From a virus, in IMG/VR virus record IMGVR_UViG_3300017917_005392, positions 1 through 41,921 of that record: 41,921 bases of DNA. One strand, given 5' to 3'. This document shows positions 7,715-14,223 of this stretch, piece after piece. The stretch's first letter is position 1. Every line of letters starts with the position of its first letter. Below the pieces are notes generated by a model. It searched no databases. It had not been told where the DNA came from and saw only the letters and a program-made list of their open reading frames with translations. The translations under genes and the position numbers were made by a program.

Positions 7715-7972
7715 ATGGAGCAGCAACAACCTTTGTCATATGATATTAGTTATAGAATCAAGCAATTGATTCTCACGTGGTATGAGCCGGCATTAACTCC
7801 AGCTGATGCAAAGTATTTTCTCAACACAGAAGAAATTTTCACTCAGCTTCAGAAGATGTTCCCAAGCGAAGACTATAATGCCATTGATTTGGCTATATGG
7901 TTGGAAACATGGGGATTTAAATGCAGACCTACTGCCGCATTTAAATTTGAATGGTTGTTGAAAAAAAAGTAA
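7715..7972 (+). CDS. Small protein under the structured leader
   Basis: 85 aa, soluble, predicted helical, ending in a WLLKKK tail. The sequence DAIDLAIWLETWGFK-like stretch (residues 50-65, exact: YNAIDLAIWLETWGFKCRPT) suggests a small helical or winged-helix fold, but no family is certain. Its ATG abuts the U run of the leader RNA. The 3' end holds a run of eight A directly before the stop, 1 nt ahead of the next gene. Being downstream of the probable tail tube gene, the pair could be tail assembly chaperones; a regulatory role is equally open. Confidence 0.6.
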   Translation: MEQQQPLSYDISYRIKQLILTWYEPALTPADAKYFLNTEEIFTQLQKMFPSEDYNAIDLAIWLETWGFKCRPTAAFKFEWLLKKK

Positions 7973-7973
7973 A

Positions 7974-8198
7974 ATGAGCCTTCCCAAGTTTTTGTATTCC
8001 AAAGCTGATGATGTTAAATCAGAAGGCGAATACATAATCCATACCCGAAAGCCTAGATTTGTAGGCAAAATCGTTCGTCAAAACGATTTGATTAGAGTTT
8101 TCCCACATGAGCGATGGGACGAAATTGATACAGAAACCGAACACGAACTGTGTCTTAAAATGAAAAACTGGTTTTATTTCAAGTATTCCAAAAGTTAG
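7974..8198 (+). CDS. Small basic protein coupled to the preceding gene
   Basis: 74 aa, rich in aromatic and charged residues with strand-like spacing (FVGKIVRQNDLIRVF). It starts 1 nt after the preceding stop, so translational coupling is likely. A +1 or -2 slip on the A8 run at 7961-7968 would also join it to the upstream gene, because its frame is open from 7962. No family recognised. Confidence 0.6.
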   Translation: MSLPKFLYSKADDVKSEGEYIIHTRKPRFVGKIVRQNDLIRVFPHERWDEIDTETEHELCLKMKNWFYFKYSKS

Positions 8199-8200
8199 TT

Positions 8201-8236
8201 TGTCCTTTTAGCTGCTGCTTCGCTCTCCTACTTTCG
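8201..8236 (+). promoter_or_regulatory. TGTCCTTTT box with -7-like TACTTTCG
   Basis: Second copy of the box (8201-8209). Exactly 19 nt later comes TACTTTCG (8229-8236), one base off TAnnTTTG, and the gene starts at 8241. This is the best-formed copy and suggests that the box replaces the usual -33 element TTTG. Transcription would begin at or near the start codon. Confidence 0.5.
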
Positions 8237-8240
8237 AGTT

Positions 8241-8918
8241 ATGGAGCAGATAAAAGCATGGCTTAATAGTTCAAAACCTTACGCCCAAGGATTACAGCTT
8301 TATGCTGAATTTGGTCGTGATGCCTCCATTTTGCGCCGTTTACACCAGGGCGAAAATCCAACCAATAAAGTGCTTCTTTTTAATAGCCTCAAGCAGCTAT
8401 TAAATCCTGTTTTGGCTAAACCTAAACCTGTTTTAACCCCAATTATTCAATCCCCTGTTTCCGTTCCTGAAATTTCAAAAGACAAATCCAACCCCATTGC
8501 TGAAGCTGCGAAACGTGAAGCTGATTTGTTGTATAAGGAAATGATGGATGTTAGGGCTGTTCTTTTTTCCCTTTGTCCACTCGAGGAGGAGCCACTGGAA
8601 AATAGTGAAAATGCTGTTGAATCTAGGAACAAGCTTGCCATCAGACTGCATGAGCTGCAGTATGATGTTGACAATGCTTATGATAAGTACCGCTATGCGC
8701 TAGAGCATGAGTCGCTTCCGCCAACCATAGCCCATGAAGTGATTGACCCAGTGCGACTATTTCAGGAGATAACTAACATCAGGAAAAATCTTTCCTGGTA
8801 CAAGCGCAAGAAAGATCAAACGGCTGAAGTGCTATCTGCAATCAAAGAAAGAGAAGAAAGATTAGAAAAACTCCTTAAACAATACGAAAATGCTACTGGA
8901 CATAAAGGCACTACTTAA
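8241..8918 (+). CDS. Helical phage protein, unknown
   Basis: 225 aa. An N-terminal domain of about 60 residues (KPYAQGLQLYAEFG) is followed by a Pro-rich linker (about 60-85) and a long helical part with heptad-like spacing (about 90-220). No family recognised. It is the first gene after a TGTCCTTTT box and heads the run leading to the terminase genes, so it probably belongs to packaging or virion assembly. The next gene's longer possible start (8890) would overlap its end. Confidence 0.6.
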   Translation: MEQIKAWLNSSKPYAQGLQLYAEFGRDASILRRLHQGENPTNKVLLFNSLKQLLNPVLAKPKPVLTPIIQSPVSVPEISKDKSNPIAEAAKREADLLYKEMMDVRAVLFSLCPLEEEPLENSENAVESRNKLAIRLHELQYDVDNAYDKYRYALEHESLPPTIAHEVIDPVRLFQEITNIRKNLSWYKRKKDQTAEVLSAIKEREERLEKLLKQYENATGHKGTT

Positions 8919-8931
8919 AGGCAAAAAGACA

Positions 8932-9402
8932 ATGAATAGTGCTGAACAATTGGCTGAAATGATTCGAAGTCAGGAACAGGTTTTTTTCACTTCAGATGGA
9001 CTATTCAGTTCGCATGATTTGTTAGAGGCTTTACTGAAGCACTTCTACCCTGCTAACCTTTATTTGTCCACTTACAGCATTACGGAATTTCCCGCAAGGA
9101 TCCTTTCAAGTCTTCAGGATGACAACAAGGTTAACGAGCTTCATATGTTGCTTGACCGTGAGTTCCCAAGGCGTTACCCAAAGGTTGACCAATTCCTTCA
9201 GGAGTTATGTACGTCAATTGGTTATACAGCTGTGCATGCTAAAATCATGGTGCTTGAAACCCCTAAAGAATCTTTAATGGTGATGGGCTCAGCTAACTGG
9301 ACAGTTAACCCAAGATTGGAAGCTGGAGTGATCACTAAGATCCCTGGTGTTGTTTCTGATTTTAAAAATAAAATTCTTGACTATATCAATGGAACTAACT
9401 AA
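8932..9402 (+). CDS. Phospholipase D-like (single HxK motif) protein
   Basis: 156 aa from ATG 8932; an in-frame ATG at 8890 would overlap the upstream gene by 29 nt. Residues 102-130 show a PLD-type active-site pattern: His102-x-Lys104, then GSANWT about 13 residues on and NPRLE, matching HxKx(n)GSxN in the PLD superfamily. With one HKD-like motif it would need to dimerise, as do Nuc-type nucleases and some phage-borne PLD proteins. The usual Asp after the Lys is not obvious, so activity is uncertain. Placed immediately before terminase genes, it may be a nuclease linked to packaging or DNA processing. Confidence 0.6.
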   Translation: MNSAEQLAEMIRSQEQVFFTSDGLFSSHDLLEALLKHFYPANLYLSTYSITEFPARILSSLQDDNKVNELHMLLDREFPRRYPKVDQFLQELCTSIGYTAVHAKIMVLETPKESLMVMGSANWTVNPRLEAGVITKIPGVVSDFKNKILDYINGTN

Positions 9403-9673
9403 AGCGCAGCTGGAGCAAATCCAAACCATGTCCAAATTGTTATTCCCTTCTAAATCCATTGCAATCGTTATTGGTGTGGACATTCAGGAGTTTATGAAAG
9501 AATGTCGAAAGGAAAGTTCTGAAGCTTTTAAAGCCTACATGAAAGGAAGATTGGAAACCGAGATTTTATTAAGAGAAAAAATTATTGATTACTCCATCAA
9601 AGGCTCTGTTCCGGCTCAAACGATGGCTATTAAATTTTTAGATGAAAGTGCCGCTAAACTGAACGAACGATGA
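9389..9673 (+). CDS. Small helical protein before the terminase genes
   Basis: 94 aa from the ATG at 9389, which overlaps the end of the PLD-like gene by 14 nt; the earlier non-ATG start gives an unlikely hydrophobic extension. All-helical, Glu/Lys rich, with a possible helix-turn-helix-like central region (KSIAIVIGVDIQEFMKEC). It overlaps the next gene by 4 nt (ATGA). It could be a terminase-associated DNA-binding protein or the true small terminase partner. Confidence 0.6.
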   Translation: MELTKAQLEQIQTMSKLLFPSKSIAIVIGVDIQEFMKECRKESSEAFKAYMKGRLETEILLREKIIDYSIKGSVPAQTMAIKFLDESAAKLNER

Positions 9674-10314
9674 AAACAAACGTAAAACAAGCCCTGGAAC
9701 AAAATAAGAATCAAATTGCTTTGTCAGCTGAAATTGCTGCTCAAGAAATCAATGACTGGCAAGCTATTCAAGCCTATATCACCAATAGGATTAGTAATAT
9801 CTCATTGACAGATGAGCAGAAAATAAAATTGAAGCGTTATGAGTTTGCCTACAATCAATTTGTTAGCGGCAAATATGCACAACATGAAGTTGTTGAAATG
9901 CTTCAAGAAAGCTTTAATATCTCCTATCCTCAGGCGTTGCGTGATGTCAAAGATTGTAGAGAAATTTTCACCACTACCATCAACATCAATAAGCTTTTTG
10001 AAATCAAAATTCAGCTTGAAATCAATAGAATAATGTTGAAGAAAGCTGAAGATTCCAATGATTTGAAAGCTTATGCACAGCTCGAAAAGAATAGACAAAA
10101 ATTCATTGCTATGCTTCCTGATGATGAAAGCAGCTTGGCAGATGAATTTATTCCACGTCAAAACATCCTGGAATATAACCCTGAATTGATTGGTGTGAAA
10201 ATTCAAGATATAAATGAAATCAGAGCCTTAGCTAAAGACTTGAAAAGAAAGTATGGTGGCGTGATTGACATTGCTGGTAAAGACATTACAGAAGCGGAGG
10301 TCCTAGATGAATAA
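9670..10314 (+). CDS. Probable small terminase subunit
   Basis: 214 aa, helical. It lies directly upstream of the large terminase with an 8-nt overlap, the standard terS place. Its N-terminal 90 residues contain a plausible DNA-binding helical region (EVVEMLQESFNISYPQALRDV), followed by a long helical oligomerisation region and a C-terminal tail with Asp/Glu that could contact TerL. The size is normal for terS. The call comes from position and architecture rather than sequence identity. Confidence 0.6.
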   Translation: MKTNVKQALEQNKNQIALSAEIAAQEINDWQAIQAYITNRISNISLTDEQKIKLKRYEFAYNQFVSGKYAQHEVVEMLQESFNISYPQALRDVKDCREIFTTTININKLFEIKIQLEINRIMLKKAEDSNDLKAYAQLEKNRQKFIAMLPDDESSLADEFIPRQNILEYNPELIGVKIQDINEIRALAKDLKRKYGGVIDIAGKDITEAEVLDE

Positions 10315-11956
10315 GCAAAATCTACATTATAATGTGCCACAGCTTAGGTCTGCAATAGTAGATGCTCCTTTTGAGACTTTTATTGCTGGACGTGGAACTG
10401 GTAAAACTGAAGGAGTAATTGCTACTAAAAGCATCAAGAGGCTCGACACTATGCGACGTTGTCGAGGTGTGTTTCAAGGAGCTACCTTTCAGCAGCTTCT
10501 TACCAGAACATTGCCGCCAGTGATTAAAGGTTGGGAGAAATTAGGTTATAAACTTGGTGTTCATTATTTGATTGGTCAAAAGCCGCCTGATAAATGGAAA
10601 CGGATGTGGAAGTGGGAAGGTCCTTATCAGTTGCCATTGAAATATGATTACTTTATTAGTTGGTGGAGCGGTTCGGGAATTTCATTATTAAGCCAGGACA
10701 ACATAGGCTCTGCTAATGGTATTTCCATTGACTGGATTATGGGTGATGAAGCTAAACTACTGAACCATGACCGATTGAAAGATGAACTCTACCCTGCTAA
10801 CCGAGGCTTGATAAAAGCATTTGCGAATGACCCACATCATCACGGCATAACTTTCACGAGTGATATGCCAGTTGGCACATCTGGAAGATGGTTATTAGAT
10901 CAAGCAGAAAACTCGGATAATGAAAAGGTAAATGAGTTGATGAAGCTCGATGCATCATTGCAATTTATTCGCAGTGTGCTAGCTGGAGATTGCAGCGAAA
11001 GCGAACGTAAAAAACTGTTGAAAGACTATGCTACAATTGAAGCAATCATGAATCATTTGAGGCAAGATTTAGTATTTTATCATGAAGCTTCAACCTTGGA
11101 TAATATTGATGGATTAGGGGTTCAATTCATACGTCAGCTAATGCGTGACATGGATGATTTCACCTTTAATACAACCATACTTAACCGAAAGCCTAGGAAA
11201 ATAGATGATGGATTTTATCCTGATTTAAACGAAGAAAAACATGGCTATTTTGATTATGATTATCATGCATTTGAAAAGAGAGGCTATGATTTTGAAGCTT
11301 TGAGCAATGCTGGTGCTGAATGGGATGCAGACTATGACAGCAATAAGGTACTGCACATTGCCATTGATAACAACAGAAGACTCACGCCGATGGTCGTTGC
11401 TCAGCGTGTAAATGGGTTTGAAATCAGAGGGATTAATTCTTTTTGGAGTGAGCCACCTTATAAAATTCAAGATACCGTTGACAAGTTTTGTGAGTATTAT
11501 AAATTTCATCAAAAACGTGTGGTTTACTTTTGGTATGATCATACATTGATAGCCGAATTTGGGCACAGTGGTTCAGCTTCAGATGAAGTGATTAGACGCT
11601 TGAGGTATCATGATTTTATTGTGATTCCAAGATATATAGGTCAAGCAATTGGGCACTCAAAACGATATTCAATGTGGGGACACTTGCTTAGTGAGGATGG
11701 CTATTACCCTTTTACTTTTAGGTATAACCGTGATAAGTGTGAGCACTGGATAAACAGTATGTTTTTAACTCCAGCAGTGAAAGTGAAAGATGGATTTGGT
11801 AAAGATAAGTCAGCAGAAAAAGACCCTAAGTTTCCTGCATTAGACGCTCCACACTTTGGTGAAGCGGGCGATATGTTGGTGAGTGGTATTTGTGAGTCAG
11901 GGCTAGTTTGGGAGGATGATAATTACAATGATGAAATGAGTATGGATTTGATTTAG
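10307..11956 (+). CDS. terL: Terminase large subunit
   Basis: 549 aa. Walker A is AGRGTGKT (residues 27-34) and Walker B ends IMGDE (Asp147, Glu148), giving the packaging ATPase. In the C-terminal half, HIAIDNN with Asp354 fits the first acidic residue of the RNase H-like nuclease, and later Asp residues (e.g. in FWYDHT and ALDAPHFGEAGD) could complete the metal site. TerL pumps DNA into the prohead and cuts it. Length and domain order are normal. It is not next to the portal gene, which lies 10.8 kb downstream, unlike most tailed phages. Confidence 0.9.
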   Translation: MNKQNLHYNVPQLRSAIVDAPFETFIAGRGTGKTEGVIATKSIKRLDTMRRCRGVFQGATFQQLLTRTLPPVIKGWEKLGYKLGVHYLIGQKPPDKWKRMWKWEGPYQLPLKYDYFISWWSGSGISLLSQDNIGSANGISIDWIMGDEAKLLNHDRLKDELYPANRGLIKAFANDPHHHGITFTSDMPVGTSGRWLLDQAENSDNEKVNELMKLDASLQFIRSVLAGDCSESERKKLLKDYATIEAIMNHLRQDLVFYHEASTLDNIDGLGVQFIRQLMRDMDDFTFNTTILNRKPRKIDDGFYPDLNEEKHGYFDYDYHAFEKRGYDFEALSNAGAEWDADYDSNKVLHIAIDNNRRLTPMVVAQRVNGFEIRGINSFWSEPPYKIQDTVDKFCEYYKFHQKRVVYFWYDHTLIAEFGHSGSASDEVIRRLRYHDFIVIPRYIGQAIGHSKRYSMWGHLLSEDGYYPFTFRYNRDKCEHWINSMFLTPAVKVKDGFGKDKSAEKDPKFPALDAPHFGEAGDMLVSGICESGLVWEDDNYNDEMSMDLI

Positions 11957-11994
11957 GGCGTTCCCCTTTGGGTCAGGCTTTCCTTGCTACAAGG
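11957..11994. repeat. Host-like palindromic intergenic element
   Basis: Directly after the terL stop a comparatively GC-rich stretch contains CCC/GGG pairing around CTTT (about 11963-11972) and a perfect hairpin CCTTG-CTA-CAAGG (11982-11994). From memory, GGGCGTTCCC...GGTCAGGCTTTCC-type sequences are repeated in many Bacteroidota genomes. Its end forms the stop region of the reverse-strand gene, so it may act as that gene's border. Confidence 0.45.
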
Positions 11995-12823
11995 TAGCTG
12001 GGTCAATCCTTAACGCTTCTCTTATTTTCATGTGAAGATTTGCAATTTCTAATATAATTTTATTGATAATGCATATCATGCTATAGCTTGGCTTATTATA
12101 TTTATCATCTAAAAATTTATTTCCTTCTAATAGAATAATAATATTATTTATAGCCCCATTTAATTCAACTAAGTCATTTACTGATACAAGAACATTCATG
12201 TTTTCAAAATAAAATTTTTTCATTTGTTTAGATTCATTGTTTTGGTCATCTAGTATATCTATCCTGTCAAGAATAATTTTTGTTGTTTTAAGTATTTTAT
12301 ATAAATATTTCAATTGAATAAAACGATTTTGCAAATATTTCAAACATTCATTCTGTTGTCTTGTTTCCATTATGTGCCCCTGGCCGTATATTCTATTCTT
12401 GTTTGCAAATTCATTGAACTCTTCTATGAAAAACAGAAGTGCTGCTTGTCCACTTAATTGAGTTTGCTCACCATCTTGCTTGTGATGGAAACCCTCAAAA
12501 TAATTCTCCAATAATTTGTACAGATTGTCTACTCCATTAAATTTAATTCGGTGTGAATAAATTTTAATAACGTTTTCGTTTGCTTTTATCTGCTCCTTGA
12601 ATGATAGGTAAACTAAAGCTGCTGCTAATAAGCTAACAAAAGGAGCTGAGATTCCACCAATTGTACCACCAACATGAGAAGTAGCCTCATTGAAATTGAA
12701 CCATCCAAGCCTGTCCACCCAGCTAAATATGATTGGACTAATTATGCTTAGTGCAAGTAGATATGGAAGTGACTTGTAGATGAACCGTTGCATTTTTTCA
12801 TCCTTGTCTTGCTTGTTACTCAT
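11987..12823 (-). CDS. Membrane protein resembling abortive-infection (putAbiC-like) proteins
   Basis: 278 aa from ATG 12823; a TTG start 7 codons earlier is less likely. Two hydrophobic N-terminal segments (about residues 13-34 and 48-68) enclose a Gly-rich loop (HVGGTIGGISAPF), and the second ends in YLSFKEQIKANE. This resembles the layout of the putative phage abortive-infection family (Pfam putAbiC): TM, GG-x-P loop, TM, then a long helical cytoplasmic part. The gene is AT-rich, alone on its strand, between terminase and tape measure, and has TATATTTG (-7-like, 12849-12842 on this strand) close upstream: a typical lysogenically expressed moron. Superinfection exclusion is a hypothesis. 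Confidence 0.6.
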   Translation of the reverse strand: MSNKQDKDEKMQRFIYKSLPYLLALSIISPIIFSWVDRLGWFNFNEATSHVGGTIGGISAPFVSLLAAALVYLSFKEQIKANENVIKIYSHRIKFNGVDNLYKLLENYFEGFHHKQDGEQTQLSGQAALLFFIEEFNEFANKNRIYGQGHIMETRQQNECLKYLQNRFIQLKYLYKILKTTKIILDRIDILDDQNNESKQMKKFYFENMNVLVSVNDLVELNGAINNIIILLEGNKFLDDKYNKPSYSMICIINKIILEIANLHMKIREALRIDPATL

Positions 12824-12904
12824 AGTCAAAAGTTTATACGACAAATATAGCCTTTGTTCTATACAATGGAATGGCTGAGGCTCTAAAGTTGTGTGTGGCT
12901 AAAT

Positions 12905-12956
12905 AGTTCTTTCACAAAGTCTCCCGAGTGCGAGAAAGAGCCTTTATGAAAGAACT
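12905..12956 (+). promoter_or_regulatory. Long hairpin enclosing the start codon of the next gene
   Basis: AGTTCTTTCA (12905-12914) pairs perfectly with TGAAAGAACT (12947-12956); after one C/A mismatch AAAG (12916-12919) pairs with CTTT (12942-12945). The ATG at 12946-12948 is inside the stem, so folded mRNA would hide the start codon. Confidence 0.5.
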
Positions 12957-13398
12957 CACCTTCAAAACACACAAACCAGGAGAAACGAATCTCAGCCATC
13001 ATTTTTATGTATTGAACAAAGGAAAGAATTGCGGTAAACCGTCACGTACAAACATTTGGCGTAACTGCTTCGTGGTAAGCTGCGAAGACCAGGACACATT
13101 AGAAAAATGCTTTTGGGTTTGCTTCTCACTGTGGCTTACTAATTCCTTTTATCCTTACCGATATGGCTCTGTAATCGAAACAATTCGAATCAATGATTTA
13201 AAGAAATGCATTGCAAAAGCTATGACCACAGGGTACGCTACAAGTCAGTTCGTTAATGCACTAAGCAAAATTGAAACTGCTGAAGCTGATTATAACAATA
13301 AGCTATCGAATCTCAAATCGCTTAAACAGGCTTTGGCAAAGACTTTCACCGCTGCAAATAGAAGCAAGCAATATCGGCATGGTGAGGAGCGCCCTTAA
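12946..13398 (+). CDS. DUF6943-like protein of Bacteroidota mobile elements
   Basis: 150 aa from ATG 12946; a GTG six codons upstream lies in the hairpin loop. The N-terminal half has the pattern HFYVLNKGKNCGKPSRTN followed by NCFVV and a Trp/Phe/Cys-rich stretch, which I associate with DUF6943 proteins of Bacteroidota plasmids and conjugative elements, with modest certainty. The C-terminal third is helical and Lys-rich. Function unknown. Its start codon is sequestered in a hairpin. It belongs to the accessory segment between the palindromic elements. Confidence 0.55.
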   Translation: MKELTFKTHKPGETNLSHHFYVLNKGKNCGKPSRTNIWRNCFVVSCEDQDTLEKCFWVCFSLWLTNSFYPYRYGSVIETIRINDLKKCIAKAMTTGYATSQFVNALSKIETAEADYNNKLSNLKSLKQALAKTFTAANRSKQYRHGEERP

Positions 13399-13417
13399 AT
13401 AGATAATTTCTATTAAT

Positions 13418-13527
13418 AACATCGTATTTCATATTTCCGATAGATTTTGTTTATACGAACGTAAAAAAGGGACAGCGTGGGCAGCGGTCTTGATTTTAAA
13501 ACCTCGTATTTTTTAAAATACGATGTT
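13418..13527. repeat. Nested inverted repeats ATCGTATTT/AAATACGAT
   Basis: AACATCGTATTT (13418-13429) and AAATACGATGTT (13516-13527) are perfect 12-bp inverted copies 86 nt apart. TCGTATTTT (13504-13512) can form a 9-bp local hairpin with AAAATACGA (13515-13523), competing for the same right arm. The intervening stretch has a short G-rich segment (GGGACAGCGTGGGCAGCGG). It fills the gap before the RadC-like gene and may be a regulatory RNA leader, an operator or a remnant of element ends. Confidence 0.5.
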
Positions 13528-13616
13528 CAAAAGGTATTGATATTCAATGTTTTATGATTTTTTAATTGATTTATAACCAAATAAAGTGCGCTGCACACTC
13601 TTGCAGTACAGATTTT

Positions 13617-14075
13617 ATGAAAACAAATCCTAATTGTTTTTCGATTGCAGATGTTCAACTAAGTTATCGTTATTTGACCTCCGTTAATGAGAGGACAACG
13701 ATAAAATCGGCTTCCAGAGCCTACGACATGATTAAAGAACATTATGCCGATTTTATGGAACTCAAAGAAGTTTTCTTTGTTGCGTTCGTTAACCAAGCTA
13801 ATCACTTGATTGCCCTTCATAAGCATTCCGAAGGGGGAATAAAATCAACGGTTGTTGATTTTAAAATCTTGTTTTCTCTTGCGCTTAATTGCTTGAGTCA
13901 AGGTATTATCGTATTTCACAATCATCCGAGCGGAAACCTTCGCCCATCGGAGCAAGACAAGAAGTTAACTAAGCAATTGAAAGAGGCTTGCGCACTTTTG
14001 GACATTCAGTTGATTGACCATATAATTGTTACTGCTGATGATTATTTTTCATTTTCTGATGAAGGTTTGATTTAA
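13617..14075 (+). CDS. RadC-family JAB/MPN-domain protein
   Basis: 152 aa from ATG 13617, preferred over the TTG at 13566. It carries the JAMM signature His101-x-His103-x7-Ser111-xx-Asp114 (HNHPSG then SEQD), with an upstream Glu in MELKEVFF, the zinc-binding set of JAB-domain RadC proteins. It lacks the N-terminal HhH domain of chromosomal RadC (about 225 aa) and matches the short versions common on plasmids, phages and integrative elements. The biochemical role of such proteins is unsettled. It precedes the palindromic element before the tape measure gene. Confidence 0.85.
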   Translation: MKTNPNCFSIADVQLSYRYLTSVNERTTIKSASRAYDMIKEHYADFMELKEVFFVAFVNQANHLIALHKHSEGGIKSTVVDFKILFSLALNCLSQGIIVFHNHPSGNLRPSEQDKKLTKQLKEACALLDIQLIDHIIVTADDYFSFSDEGLI

Positions 14076-14095
14076 TTCAAACATATTAGAAGTAA

Positions 14096-14169
14096 CCGCA
14101 AGTGTTCACTTGCGGGGACTTCTTTCTTTTCCTCCACCGGGAAAAGAAAGAAGCAAAGAAAAGCGGTGG
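14096..14169. repeat. REP-like double hairpin element
   Basis: Hairpin 1: CCGCAAGT (14096-14103) with ACTTGCGG (14108-14115), loop GTTC. Hairpin 2: CTTCTTTCTTTTCC (14119-14132) with GGAAAAGAAAGAAG (14140-14153), a perfect 14-bp stem with a 7-nt loop. A third pair, CCACCG (14134-14139) with CGGTGG (14164-14169), links the loop to the flank. From memory, similar CTTCTTTCTTTT palindromes are scattered through Bacteroidota chromosomes, suggesting host-derived DNA. There is no T run, so not a classical terminator. Confidence 0.6.
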
Positions 14170-14172
14170 CTA

Positions 14173-14208
14173 TGTCCTTTTTTAATGGTTGGCCAATGGT
14201 CAATTTTA
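14173..14208 (+). promoter_or_regulatory. TGTCCTTTT box before the tape measure gene
   Basis: Third copy of the box (14173-14181), 42 nt from the end of the box to the ATG at 14224. A 6-bp hairpin TTGGCC/GGTCAA with loop AAT follows at 14189-14203. The octamer 19 nt after the box, CAATTTTA, is a weak -7 candidate. It directly abuts the REP-like element. Confidence 0.4.
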
Positions 14209-14223
14209 TTGCAAAAGGCAACT

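Noticed and set aside
14110-14223. N-terminal extension of the tape measure frame
   Set aside because: It translates through the double-hairpin element and the TGTCCTTTT box; ATG 14224 starts the normal sequence.
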